A stretch of DNA of 64,000 bases from Bryobacteraceae bacterium. GTDB lineage: Bacteria > Acidobacteriota > Terriglobia > Bryobacterales > Bryobacteraceae. Position numbers and translations under genes: made by a program. The notes under the pieces were generated by a model. It ran no database searches. It was not told where the DNA came from and saw nothing but the letters and a program-made list of their open reading frames with translations. The stretch spans positions 248,001 through 312,000 of the forward strand of contig JARKOC010000466.1 of the NCBI GenBank assembly GCA_029975915.1, given 5' to 3'. Positions 34,238-42,818 of this stretch are shown piece by piece; the first letter of the stretch is position 1; each line of letters opens with the position of its first letter.

Positions 34238-35323
34238 CTATCCGATGGCTTCGCAAACCGCTTGGCCTACCTGTTCGGTGGTCGCCGGCGAGCCCTTGGG
34301 TCTCAGGTCGGCGGTCACCCGGCCCGAGTTGAGGACCTCTTCCATCGCCCGGTTCACCGCCGCGGCCTCTTCCATCAACCCGAAACTGTATTCGAGCATC
34401 GCCGCAACGCTACCAATCGCTCCCAAAGGGTTGGCCTTGTTCTGGCCGGCAATATCCGGGGCTGAGCCGTGGACCGGCTCGTACAAACCAACCCATTTCC
34501 CCGATGAACGTTTTGGGCCTATCGACGCCGATGGCAGCATCCCGATGGATCCGGCCAGAACGGATCCTTCATCCGAAAGGATGTCGCCAAACATGTTCTC
34601 GGTAACGACAACGTCAAAGCGCCGAGGGTTGAGGACGAGTTGCATGGCGCAATTGTCCACCAGGACGTGTTCGAGTTCGACGCCGGGATAGTCCGCCGAT
34701 ACCTCGGTCACCACTTTGCGCCACAGTTGCGATGTCTCCAGGACGTTCGACTTGTCGACGCTTGAGACCTTCTTGCGGCGCTTGGACGCCAACTCAAAGG
34801 CCATGCGGGCGATGCGGTCGATCTCGTGGCGTGAATAGGCCAGCGTGTTGACGGCGTGTTCGTTGGGCGCTTCGCCTTGGATGCCGCGCGGCGTGCCGTA
34901 ATAGATCCCGCCGGTGAGTTCACGGACGATGATCATGTCGGTCCCCTCGACGAGGTGGTTTTTTAGCGGCGAGGAATCGATCAGCGCCTTGTAGGTCCGC
35001 ACCGGGCGCAGATTGGCATAGACGCCCAGAATTGCGCGGATGCCCAGCAGACCACGTTCAGGGCGCTGGGCGGGTGGAGCGTTGTCAAACTCGGGCAGGC
35101 CGACAGCGCCCATCAGCGTCGCATCAGCGTCCTGCGCCAGACGCGCCGTTTCCTCCGGCATCGCCTGGCCGGTTTTGTGAATCGCCACGCCCCCAAGAAG
35201 TCCTTCGGACAGATTCAGCGTGTGATTGTAACGGGCAGCGACGCGTTCAAGCACACGTACTGCTTCCCGGGTGACTTCGGTACCGATGCCGTCACCGGGC
35301 AGAACAAGGATATTGAATTGCAT
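34238..35323 (-). CDS. leuB: 3-isopropylmalate dehydrogenase
   Basis: 361 residues from ATG 35323 (MQFNILVLPGDGIGTEVT); codons upstream overlap leuA. Oxidises and decarboxylates 3-isopropylmalate with NAD. Substrate-binding residues lie in ERGLLGIRAILGVYANLRPVR, and the metal/NAD part in DNCAMQLVLNPRRFDVVVTENMFGDILSDE followed by GSIGMLPSAS. The NADGIGTE-like start and NIAGQNKANPLGAIGS are all present. Four bases separate it from the leuA stop. Confidence 0.97.
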   Translation of the reverse strand: MQFNILVLPGDGIGTEVTREAVRVLERVAARYNHTLNLSEGLLGGVAIHKTGQAMPEETARLAQDADATLMGAVGLPEFDNAPPAQRPERGLLGIRAILGVYANLRPVRTYKALIDSSPLKNHLVEGTDMIIVRELTGGIYYGTPRGIQGEAPNEHAVNTLAYSRHEIDRIARMAFELASKRRKKVSSVDKSNVLETSQLWRKVVTEVSADYPGVELEHVLVDNCAMQLVLNPRRFDVVVTENMFGDILSDEGSVLAGSIGMLPSASIGPKRSSGKWVGLYEPVHGSAPDIAGQNKANPLGAIGSVAAMLEYSFGLMEEAAAVNRAMEEVLNSGRVTADLRPKGSPATTEQVGQAVCEAIG

Positions 35324-35327
35324 GATT

Positions 35328-36533
35328 TCAGTCCGCCGACGCCGCCTCGTGGAGGTGCGCTGTGTGTTCCCCACCCTTCATCGCCCGGATCAAGCCGAGG
35401 ATTTCGTTATCCGTCACGCCCTTCTTGCGGTCGGCGATGGCGATGAATCCCGTGTACACGGCGTCCAACTCGTCTTTCGTCAGGTTATAGCCCAGAATCT
35501 CGCACTTCGACCGGAGAGCATGGCGGCCGCTGTGCTTGCCCAGAACCAGCCGGCCTTCGGGGATGCCCACCATGAGCGGATCGATGATCTCGTAGGTGGA
35601 CTTCTCCTTGAGGTAGCCGTCCTGATGGATGCCGGCCTCGTGGGCGAAGGCGTTTGCCCCGACCAAGGCTTTGTTCGGCTGCGGCCCGAAAGTAATGATG
35701 CTGGAGAGCAACTGGCTGGCCGGGAAGAGGTGTTCGGTGTTGATGGAAGTCTCGAAGGGGTACTGGTCGTTACGCACCTTCATAATCATGACCACTTCTT
35801 CCAGCGCGCAGTTGCCTGCCCGTTCGCCAATCCCGTTGATGGTGCATTCGATCTGACGCGCGCCCGCGACCACCGCCGCCAGCGAGTTGGCCGTGGCCAG
35901 GCCGAGATCGTTGTGGCAATGGACGCTGAGGATGGCTTTCCCTTCCAGGGCGGAGTCGATCCTTTGGATCATCGCGGCATGTTCAGCGGGCGTGGAATAG
36001 CCGACGGTGTCGGGCAGATTAATGGTGCCGGCTCCGGCGGCCAGGACGGCCTTCGAGACTTCCTCCAAGAAATCGAGTTCAGTCCGCATGGCGTCCTCGG
36101 CCGAGAACTCGACGTCGTCGGTAAACTGGCGTGCCAGTTCAACGGCCCTGCACGCGTCTTCGAGGACTTGCTGGCGGGATTTGCGCAGCTTGTACTTGAG
36201 GTGGATATCGCTGGTAGCGATAAAAGTATGGATTCGCGGGCGCGAGCAAGGCTCTAACGCCGAAGCGGCACGTTCCACATCCAGACGGGTCGCGCGAGCC
36301 AGTCCGGCCACACGAACCTCAGGCATTTCGCGGCTGATCTCGCGGACTGCCTCGTAATCGCCTTCGGAGGCGATTGGGAAACCGGCTTCGAGGATATCGA
36401 CGCCCAGTTCCACCAGCTTATGAGCCATCCTCAGTTTTTCCGGGACGGTCATACTGCATCCCGGCGATTGTTCGCCGTCACGCAGGGTTGTGTCGAAGAT
36501 GTAAACGCGCTTTCGGTCGTTGGTAGCTGCCAT
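35328..36533 (-). CDS. leuA: 2-isopropylmalate synthase, short form lacking the regulatory domain
   Basis: 401 residues. The catalytic TIM barrel is complete: [17 protein letters not shown] with the metal Asp and Arg, [20 protein letters not shown] with the HxH pair, and the subdomain with [16 protein letters not shown] and [10 protein letters not shown]. It condenses acetyl-CoA with 2-oxoisovalerate. The usual 110-residue LeuA dimerisation domain that binds leucine is missing: the protein stops at EAASAD and leuB starts four bases later, so no sequence is left for it. Homocitrate synthases share this short layout, but the leu neighbours make a leucine role far more likely. It has no GGSG internal break. 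A LysR gene is divergent. Confidence 0.92.
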   Translation of the reverse strand: MAATNDRKRVYIFDTTLRDGEQSPGCSMTVPEKLRMAHKLVELGVDILEAGFPIASEGDYEAVREISREMPEVRVAGLARATRLDVERAASALEPCSRPRIHTFIATSDIHLKYKLRKSRQQVLEDACRAVELARQFTDDVEFSAEDAMRTELDFLEEVSKAVLAAGAGTINLPDTVGYSTPAEHAAMIQRIDSALEGKAILSVHCHNDLGLATANSLAAVVAGARQIECTINGIGERAGNCALEEVVMIMKVRNDQYPFETSINTEHLFPASQLLSSIITFGPQPNKALVGANAFAHEAGIHQDGYLKEKSTYEIIDPLMVGIPEGRLVLGKHSGRHALRSKCEILGYNLTKDELDAVYTGFIAIADRKKGVTDNEILGLIRAMKGGEHTAHLHEAASAD

Positions 36534-36673
36534 GCTCGCGCTCGCTCACTCACTTTCCCGGTTCATCAGCCTGTCGCCAGCCTGTTCCTCCAGCTTCAGG
36601 AGAACCGCTCACTACTCATTCTGCGCGGCGTCGCCAGATTTGACAAATTTATAATACTACTGCATTGAATAAC

Positions 36674-36717
36674 GAGACCATATGAGATAAGATCTGTAAA
36701 TAGATACCAACGGTCTC
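36674..36717. promoter_or_regulatory. Candidate LysR-type operator between leuA and the regulator
   Basis: Inverted half-sites AACGAGACC (36671-36679) and its near-complement GGTCTCATT (36712-36720) are 32 bases apart around an A+T-rich core (TATGAGATAAGATCTG...). The second half-site ends only seven bases before the regulator ATG at 36727, so binding could autorepress. A clear T-N11-A LysR box is not seen, hence moderate confidence. Confidence 0.4.
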
Positions 36718-36726
36718 ATTCGTCAC

Positions 36727-37620
36727 ATGGAACTCTATCCGCTCAAGGTATTCCTTACCGTCGCCACAGAGCGCAGCTTCTCGCGAGCAGGTGAAAAACT
36801 ACTCCGCACGCAGCCCGCCATCTCACTCGCCGTTCAGCGTCTTGAAACCGAGCTTGGGGAAAAGCTGCTCGACAGAACCGGCCGTGAGCTGACTCTGACC
36901 GATGCGGGAAAGATCGTCCTGGAATATTGCCGCAGGTTCGAAAACCTCGAAGAAGAGCTGACGAGTTCGATCGCTGAGTTGCGTGACCTCTCCTCAGGGA
37001 GACTGATCATTGGCGCCAACGAGTCGACGTGCCTGTATTTGATCCACCACATCATCAACTACCGGCGGCTTTACCCTAAAGTAAAGGTTCAGGTTCGCCG
37101 CACGCTCTCGAGCAAGATTCCGACCCAGATCATCGATGGCGACCTGGAACTGGGTGCGATCTCCTACGATCCGGGGGACGAGCGGCTGAACTCCCACGTC
37201 ATCTATGACGATCACCTTTGCTTTGTTGTGTCGCCCCAACACCGGTTTGCAGGCCGGGACCAAGTAGGGATCCAGGAACTTGGCATGGAGACCTTCATTG
37301 CCCATAACGTTGTATCGCCGTACCGGGAGTTTGTGATCAAGGCGTTTCAGCGCGCCAGGGTGCGGCTGAACATGGACGTGGAGATGCCGACGGTGGAAAC
37401 GATCCGTATGATGGTGCAACGGAACGAGGGCGTGGCGTTTCTACCGAAGATGTGTGTGGAGAACAAGATCAGACAGGGCCTGCTGTGCGAGATTAAAGTG
37501 GAGGAGTTGCAGGTGGAGCGAAAAATCCGGTTGATCTATCCGAGCCGCCGCAACTTGAGCCACGCCGCGCAGGCATTCATGGAAGTGATCGACGGGGCCA
37601 AACAAACCGCACCCCTCTGA
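36727..37620 (+). CDS. LysR-family transcriptional regulator
   Basis: 297 residues. The N-terminal helix-turn-helix is textbook LysR (LKVFLTVATERSFSRAGEKL, then QPAISLAVQRLETELGEKLL), followed by the linker helix and a periplasmic-binding-type effector domain (SGRLIIGANESTCLYLIHHI...). Divergent from leuA, so it probably regulates leucine synthesis, perhaps in response to 2-isopropylmalate, the LeuA product; the effector is not shown. The start codon has no visible Shine-Dalgarno, and a GGTCTC half-site is just upstream. A GC hairpin follows the stop codon. Confidence 0.9.
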   Translation: MELYPLKVFLTVATERSFSRAGEKLLRTQPAISLAVQRLETELGEKLLDRTGRELTLTDAGKIVLEYCRRFENLEEELTSSIAELRDLSSGRLIIGANESTCLYLIHHIINYRRLYPKVKVQVRRTLSSKIPTQIIDGDLELGAISYDPGDERLNSHVIYDDHLCFVVSPQHRFAGRDQVGIQELGMETFIAHNVVSPYREFVIKAFQRARVRLNMDVEMPTVETIRMMVQRNEGVAFLPKMCVENKIRQGLLCEIKVEELQVERKIRLIYPSRRNLSHAAQAFMEVIDGAKQTAPL

Positions 37621-37640
37621 TCCGCGGCGGGTGCCGCGGA
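37621..37640 (+). terminator. GC hairpin directly after the LysR gene
   Basis: TCCGCGGC, loop GGGT, GCCGCGGA: eight paired bases starting at the base after the stop codon. No T-run follows, so it may be a rho-assisted or mRNA-protecting hairpin. It lies between two convergent genes. Confidence 0.4.
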
Positions 37641-37677
37641 CCCAGTCTGGCATCGAATTGCCCCACAAAAGGCGCCT

Positions 37678-37896
37678 CTACTGAAGTGGCCCATCCCCGC
37701 GGTACAAATCAGGCGTTTCGGTCTCGCCGGATCCGGCCTCCGGGTCATCCAAGCTCTCCTGTAGCGCCCACATGCGATCAGTGCACTCCGGGCAGCCGTA
37801 CAGGTGGCTCTCGATCCACTTCAGTTCGGCGTCGTCATGGATCATTCCGATGACGTAGCGTTCCAAATGGCTGTCGGACAGGTGCGATTCGCTCAT
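37678..37896 (-). CDS. Small zinc-finger (anti-sigma, zf-HC2-like) protein
   Basis: 72 residues from ATG 37896, which has GGAG six bases upstream; the longer frame adds 33 unlikely residues. The segment WIESHLYGCPECTDRM has the His-x3-Cys-x2-Cys pattern of anti-sigma zinc fingers, preceded by the HLERYVIGMI helix common to them. There is no transmembrane helix and no sigma factor beside it, so it may be a soluble anti-sigma or a regulatory orphan. Convergent with the LysR gene. Confidence 0.65.
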   Translation of the reverse strand: MSESHLSDSHLERYVIGMIHDDAELKWIESHLYGCPECTDRMWALQESLDDPEAGSGETETPDLYRGDGPLQ

Positions 37897-38062
37897 GCCG
37901 TCTCCACTGTAAACTGATTTTGGGGAAAAAGACAGGAAACCGGCGACAAACCTACCGATTGCGACATTTCGGGCCCTCCCGGTCCGGCTCAGCACCGTTA
38001 CGCCGAATCCCTGCCGCGATCCACCTGTTTACTCAAACGGCTCGACGTGCGTCACTGTAATC

Positions 38063-38566
38063 ATGAGGGCTGCGGTCTGTTTGACGGTATTGCTCGCGGT
38101 GTCCGGCGAGGCCCAGTGGAGCCAGGCCGGGAGGGACGGTGTGGAACAAGTCCATGTCCAGGCGGCTCCGGAGTGGCTGGAGGCACACAATTCGGTGAGG
38201 AGGCGCGTTGGCGCGCCAGAATTGGCATGGTCTGGACGGCTGGCCGCGGCTGCTCAGCTGTGGGCCAGGACACTAATAGCGCGAAGGCAGTTCAGGCATA
38301 GCCCGGGCGTCAAGTATGGCGAGAACTTATACGAGATCAGAGGCGCCAGCGCCGCGCCCGCCATCGTGGTCAGGGCATGGGCGTCCGAGGCCGGCAACTA
38401 CGATTACCGGTCCAACACTTGCCGCGGCGGCTGCGGCCACTACACACAACTCGTCTGGGCCGCCACGAAGGAAGTTGGCTGTGGCGTCGCCAGGGATCGA
38501 GGGCGGGAAGTGTGGGTGTGCCAATACGATCCGCCCGGCAACATCGCTGGCCGCAGGCCTTATTAG
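38063..38566 (+). CDS. Secreted CAP/SCP-domain protein
   Basis: 167 residues with a short Sec signal (MRAAVCLTVLLAVSGEAQ). The rest is one CAP domain: WLEAHNSVRRRVGAPELAW, HSPGVKYGENLYEI, then CGHYTQLVWAATKEVGCGVA and the terminal VWVCQYDPPGNIAGRRPY, the CAP1 and CAP2 signatures. The cavity His and Glu residues (HN, GENL, HYTQ) are present. Bacterial members are of unknown or protease-like role. No Shine-Dalgarno is visible at the ATG. The next gene begins 180 bases later on the same strand and appears independent. Confidence 0.88.
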   Translation: MRAAVCLTVLLAVSGEAQWSQAGRDGVEQVHVQAAPEWLEAHNSVRRRVGAPELAWSGRLAAAAQLWARTLIARRQFRHSPGVKYGENLYEIRGASAAPAIVVRAWASEAGNYDYRSNTCRGGCGHYTQLVWAATKEVGCGVARDRGREVWVCQYDPPGNIAGRRPY

Positions 38567-38746
38567 GGCCAAGCCACAGGGCCGCCTGACGACGAAGACA
38601 ATGCAGGGCCGGCCGTGTGGAATCTCTCGCGGGCCTGGACTGCGGCTGGACCGCTGCCACCGCCACGCCAAGCGCACTGACCTTACCATCCCGATGCGGA
38701 TAGAATCATCAGGAAGCCTCGCCGACGCCGCACAGGAGGTGCTCGA

Positions 38747-39868
38747 TTGAGTTCACAGATTTCCGCCGCCGTGTCTGGCGCTGCCGCCGTGACTGCTTTG
38801 CCAGCGCGGCCGGGCCGGTTGGTCAGCCTGGACGCCTACCGCGGCTTCATCATGTTGTTGCTGGTGTCAAACGGCTTTGGGTTGAAGTCACTGGAGTTGT
38901 ATCCGGGCTGGCAGTGGCTCGCGGCTCAGGTTGAACATGCTGCCTGGGAAGGATGCACTTTTTGGGATCTGATCCAGCCCGCATTCACTTTTATGGTGGG
39001 CGTCGCAATGCCGCTGGCGTTGGCCCGGCGAGCAGCCGAGGGGGCCAGTCGCGCACAACGCTTCCGCCACGTCGCCTGGCGGGCCTTGGCGCTGATCGTT
39101 CTCAGTAACATCTATTCGAACTGGGCAGCGCGTCCGGGCCAACTCCGGCTGCAGTTCATCAATGTGCTTTGCCAGATCGCTTTCGGCTACATCATCTGCT
39201 ACTTCATCATCCAATTGAAGTTCCGGCTCCAGGCCGTTATCGGCGCTTTCATGCTGGCGGGCTATTGGGCGCTTTTTGCCGCCTTTCCAGGACCTCAGGG
39301 GCCGTGGTCGCAAACCGGCAATATCGGCGCGGTGATCGACCTCCGCATCCTTGGCTACAACTATTCGGGCTACTACACCACCATCAACTTCATCGGCAAC
39401 GCCGTGACGATTCTTTTCGGCTGCTGGGCCGGAATGCTCATGCAGCCGGAACGCGATCACGGCGCGAAGTTGAAGATCCTGGGTGTTTGCGCCGCCGCGT
39501 GTTTCGCGCTTGGTCTGGGCCTTGAACCGTTCAACCCCATGATCAAACGGCTGTGGACCTGCTCGTTCACCTTCTTCAGCGCCGGATGGGTGATTCTGAT
39601 GATGATGGCCTTCTACTGGGTCATCGAAGTGAAGCAGGTGAAGCGCTGGGCTTTCCCGTTCCTGGTACTGGGGATGAATTCAATCTTCGTCTACTCGCTC
39701 GGTCAGATCGGCATCAGCGGCTGGCTGAATCGCGGCCTGGCCGGCTTCACGGGCAACTTCGCGTTCCTGGGGCCGGCGGGCATGATCCCTCAATCCCTTC
39801 TGGTTCTCGGCGGGCTTTGGTATGTCTGCTACTGGCTCTATCAGAGGAAGATCTTCTTCAAGATCTGA
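38747..39868 (+). CDS. Multi-pass membrane protein (DUF5009 / HGSNAT-like acyltransferase)
   Basis: 373 residues. The start is TTG at 38747, chosen because AGGAGG lies seven bases before it; no better start exists. The opening RLVSLDAYRGFIMLLLVSNGFG is the family signature shared with heparan-alpha-glucosaminide N-acetyltransferase and DUF5009/DUF1624 proteins, followed by FWDLIQPAFTFMVGVAMPL and about ten transmembrane helices. The known relatives move an acetyl group across the membrane to a sugar; the His needed for that is not obvious here, so substrate and even activity are uncertain. Confidence 0.75.
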   Translation: MSSQISAAVSGAAAVTALPARPGRLVSLDAYRGFIMLLLVSNGFGLKSLELYPGWQWLAAQVEHAAWEGCTFWDLIQPAFTFMVGVAMPLALARRAAEGASRAQRFRHVAWRALALIVLSNIYSNWAARPGQLRLQFINVLCQIAFGYIICYFIIQLKFRLQAVIGAFMLAGYWALFAAFPGPQGPWSQTGNIGAVIDLRILGYNYSGYYTTINFIGNAVTILFGCWAGMLMQPERDHGAKLKILGVCAAACFALGLGLEPFNPMIKRLWTCSFTFFSAGWVILMMMAFYWVIEVKQVKRWAFPFLVLGMNSIFVYSLGQIGISGWLNRGLAGFTGNFAFLGPAGMIPQSLLVLGGLWYVCYWLYQRKIFFKI

Positions 39869-39874
39869 CGAGAT

Positions 39875-40816
39875 TCAGAGAGGAACCGCATTCGCCTTGA
39901 CGTAGGCGTCCACGCGCGAAGGCTCGGGTCCGATATAGTGATACGGTTCGGCGTAGGCCAGACCAAAGCGCTTTCCAGTTTCCGAGTCCCTGTTGAGGAC
40001 AAACAGGCGCGTGTACTCACGATTGGCCGTGGCATCGTCATTGCCCAAGGCCGGCAGGCGCAGGCCTTGTTCGCGAAGCCGTTCACGCAGCCTGGCGCCG
40101 GACTGGCCAGCCGGACCCTGAGCCACATTCAGCGCATTCACAGCCAGTTTGCGATCCATGAAGGCGGTGATGTCTACCACTCGATTCACGATTTGCGGTC
40201 CCCGGGCGAAGTAGTATTTTTCCCGGACAGAATGAGGCTGGAGACCGGCGTCGAGATGCTCCGGGTAGTCCTTGCCCATGCCGGCCATCCAACACGCCGC
40301 TTCGACGGCCCGCGCCGTGACGTAGTGGTCAGGGTTCTCCTCGTAATGGCCCCAGGGATCGAAACAGATCACCGTATCCACTTTCAGCAGGCGGAACAGG
40401 AAGATCAATCGCAGCCGCAACTCCAAGGGCGAGACCGCATCGAGCATGTGGTTGCGATAATACAGGTCGTAAGTCTTTTTCAATCCAAAGGCTCGGGCGA
40501 CGGCGAAGTTGTCCTTTTCGTTGGCGAGAACCCCCTCGCCCACAGTGCCTGGGCCGGTGTGATCGTCGTTGGTGGTCCTGATCAGATAGCCGGTGTAGCC
40601 CTCGTCAATGAGCTTGAGGAGCAAGCCGCCTGCGAACAAGGGCAGATCGTCGGCGTGCGGCTGGATGGCAGCCAGCACCTTGCCTGCATGGGGTCTGCCC
40701 GGTTGAGGGCGTTCGATGTGGACGGCGGGCTCGGCGGGACCTCCGGCCGGGGCGCCCACCGAAGGCACACCCGCCGCTCCAGCCGCAAACTGCGCCAGGA
40801 ACTCGCTGCGTTTCAT
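39875..40816 (-). CDS. Tat-type secreted PIG-L/LmbE-family deacetylase
   Basis: 313 residues. N-terminal MKRSEFLAQFAAGAAGVPS has a Tat-like or lipid-anchored leader of low strength. The LmbE zinc motif appears as AAIQPHADDLPLFAGG (His-Asp-Asp, about 49-52), then RTTNDDHTG and NPDHYVTARAVEAA with the later His. Members remove acetyl groups from N-acetylglucosamine-type compounds. Convergent with the DUF5009 gene, six bases apart. Substrate unknown, though a sugar amide fits. Confidence 0.85.
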   Translation of the reverse strand: MKRSEFLAQFAAGAAGVPSVGAPAGGPAEPAVHIERPQPGRPHAGKVLAAIQPHADDLPLFAGGLLLKLIDEGYTGYLIRTTNDDHTGPGTVGEGVLANEKDNFAVARAFGLKKTYDLYYRNHMLDAVSPLELRLRLIFLFRLLKVDTVICFDPWGHYEENPDHYVTARAVEAACWMAGMGKDYPEHLDAGLQPHSVREKYYFARGPQIVNRVVDITAFMDRKLAVNALNVAQGPAGQSGARLRERLREQGLRLPALGNDDATANREYTRLFVLNRDSETGKRFGLAYAEPYHYIGPEPSRVDAYVKANAVPL

Positions 40817-40916
40817 GGGTCAACTGCCTCCCGCCCCGCATCATACAACGGGTGCGGCGAGGCCACGAACACGGCGACTGGGCGAAAAGCCGCTCGAGGC
40901 CGTGGCCCTGCTCCAG

Positions 40917-41126
40917 CTACTTGTTACACGCTGCCCGGCAAGAGCTATTGGACTGCGTGCAGGCGGTCATGGCTTGTGGCGTCTTGGCGTTTCTCTGGCA
41001 CGTCTCCAATCTTTTCGCGCAGCCGTCCATGCATTTCTTGACAGCCTCAGCGTTAGCTGAAGGTTTCTTGTCGCCTCCGATGAGAAGAGCGCAGGAAAGC
41101 AGCGCGAGCATCATCAACTTGAGCAT
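40917..41126 (-). CDS. Small secreted cysteine-rich protein, probable lipoprotein
   Basis: 69 residues. A perfect AGGAGG six bases before the ATG strongly supports that it is translated. The leader MLKLMMLALLSCALLIGG may be a lipoprotein signal (LLSC, cleavage before Cys12) or an ordinary Sec signal. The rest is helical with six cysteines in a mirrored pattern: C-x3-C-x6-C, then C-x6-C-x3-C near the end (KKCMDGCAKRLETC ... MTACTQSNSSCRAACNK), which suggests a two-helix hairpin tied by disulfides. No homologue is recalled. Role unknown. Flanking gaps hold nothing else. Confidence 0.75.
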   Translation of the reverse strand: MLKLMMLALLSCALLIGGDKKPSANAEAVKKCMDGCAKRLETCQRNAKTPQAMTACTQSNSSCRAACNK

Positions 41127-41286
41127 TTAGGACCTCCTGGTCGCTTGCGATTATACGCGAGGCCGCAGCGCTTTGGTGGAATCGGAAAAGATATCTTTCG
41201 ATTGGAAGCCGGAGTGAGTGCGACGTCATCCGAGTAAAGGATTCGCGCGCCCAGAACCAGCGCCGCAGGAGCCGAACAAATTGGAA

Positions 41287-42294
41287 TCAACGAGCCAAAG
41301 CAGCACGGTGCTTCCTGGTGGCCTTCTCCACCTGGTCGTGCGACTGATAGGGCAGATACGCGGCGCGCATGACGAAGCGGTAGAGGCGGCCTGGTTCGTA
41401 GTCCGGGACATAAAACTGGAAATCCCAGGCCGGGTTGCCTTGACCGCCGCCCGACGGCGATTGCGTGATGCGGACCTGGTCCTTGGGCCTGAACATCTGC
41501 ACGAAGGCCATACCATGGCTGACGCCGAAGTACCAGGGTTCGGTGAATCGTTGGTGAGAGAAGCTATGGACGAGGGTCAACGGGAACGGCTCGTCGTGCG
41601 GGAAGCGCCGGGTGTCGGAAGTGGATATATGTGTGGAGAGTTCTCCGTGGGCAGGCGTGACGCCGCGAATCCAGACAGGCGGCGCAGCCACATCGGAGGC
41701 CGCCACTCCCCGAAAGTGGATATCGAGCGATTCCGGCTGGTGGATGTAGCTAGCCCAAAATAGGTTGATGTAGCCGTTTCTGAAGGTAGGTTTGCGAGCA
41801 ATCAGTTCAATGGTTAACTCGATGGCGCCGTCACGGAGGATCTCGAAACGCTGGCAACTCTCCAGGCTATGGTGGAACGTAGGCGTCTGGCAGAGTTCAG
41901 CGATGTGTTTGTTAATGAGCCGCAGCTCCATAGGATGGTTACGCGGCTCGAACTGAATCTTCCGGTCGGAGTGGGCCGTGCCGTCCAGGATGTGCTCGAA
42001 GTTCAGGCCGGCATATGCGGGGACAAAGAGGTTTTCCTGCCTTCGGGAGTGACGGAGAACCCCGAGGCCGCTGTATCCGGCGCGATGGCCCTTGAGGAAC
42101 CCGTCATCTACGGCCGAGTTGTCCACAACAACTGCCTCGACTCCACCCCGTTTCAGCAGGACATAGGGCGTTCCTGGGCGGCTGAATTTGATGTCCGGGT
42201 TGGCCAGCGTCGTCGTGCCACGCTCCTCGGCGGGAGCTAGCACGACGGCTGGCAGCGCGAGGACGGCGAAAAGGAACCAGAATTTGTGCGGCAT
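41287..42294 (-). CDS. Secreted conserved protein of unknown function
   Basis: 335 residues with a Sec signal (FWFLFAVLALPAVVLA). The mature sequence is mainly beta and aromatic (GYSGLGVLRHSRRQENLFVPAY, FWASYIHQPESLDIHF, FEILRDGAIELTIELIARKP). I recall similar secreted proteins in Planctomycetes and Acidobacteria near carbohydrate genes, with a carbohydrate-mutarotase-like sandwich fold, but no family can be named with confidence. No catalytic motif is obvious. It stands alone on the minus strand, with a 171-base upstream gap. Confidence 0.65.
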   Translation of the reverse strand: MPHKFWFLFAVLALPAVVLAPAEERGTTTLANPDIKFSRPGTPYVLLKRGGVEAVVVDNSAVDDGFLKGHRAGYSGLGVLRHSRRQENLFVPAYAGLNFEHILDGTAHSDRKIQFEPRNHPMELRLINKHIAELCQTPTFHHSLESCQRFEILRDGAIELTIELIARKPTFRNGYINLFWASYIHQPESLDIHFRGVAASDVAAPPVWIRGVTPAHGELSTHISTSDTRRFPHDEPFPLTLVHSFSHQRFTEPWYFGVSHGMAFVQMFRPKDQVRITQSPSGGGQGNPAWDFQFYVPDYEPGRLYRFVMRAAYLPYQSHDQVEKATRKHRAALAR

Positions 42295-42465
42295 TTGCTG
42301 ATGAGTGTACTATGCGCGGATACGCGTCCTGCGGACCGCGAGAAGCGCCACTCAACAGCAGTCCCGCCACATTCAGCCAAGCTATCGTTGAACCGGAATC
42401 GTCGAGAGATGCCTGACTGGAGTTGGGCGATGGCGCTAGCCCCGTGAGACAATAGAGGCCAGTTC

Positions 42466-42729
42466 ATGCTTCAGAATTCCGACTTCTTTGGCGACATCGA
42501 CCTGGATCTGCTCTACATTGCCAGCCGTCTCAAGGAGGCCAAACGCCTCGAATCAGTGCTTGACGCCGCCGGCCTGGATTACCTGATCGAAACCGACACC
42601 TACCGCGGGGGATTCATCTTCGTCTCCGAGCGGGTTGGCGCGTTCTTCTACTCGCGCCCTGAAGATACCGAACGCGCCCGCGAAGCGATGACGGCTGCCG
42701 GCTTCAAGCCGTACAGCACGGCAGAATAA
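42466..42729 (+). CDS. Small cytoplasmic hypothetical protein (DUF2007-like)
   Basis: 87 residues, with GAGG seven bases before the ATG. YIASRLKEAKRLESVLDAAG followed by DYLIETDTYRGG resembles the ferredoxin-like alpha/beta fold of DUF2007 'signal transducing' proteins, which have an EAxxxxxxLxxxGI pattern. No metal site or signal peptide. Function unknown; it is divergent from the preceding secreted protein and convergent with the next. Confidence 0.65.
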   Translation: MLQNSDFFGDIDLDLLYIASRLKEAKRLESVLDAAGLDYLIETDTYRGGFIFVSERVGAFFYSRPEDTERAREAMTAAGFKPYSTAE

Positions 42730-42818
42730 ACCGCATTGCGCGCGGCTCCTTTGCACCGCAGGTCCCAGCGATTCACCAAGATTGCAGGAGCCGGGCTCAC
42801 AAGCAGCGGAGCTGAGGC

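Noticed and set aside
36640..36655. TTGACA followed by TATAAT in the leuA-LysR gap
   Set aside because: Only four bases apart, so they cannot form one promoter.
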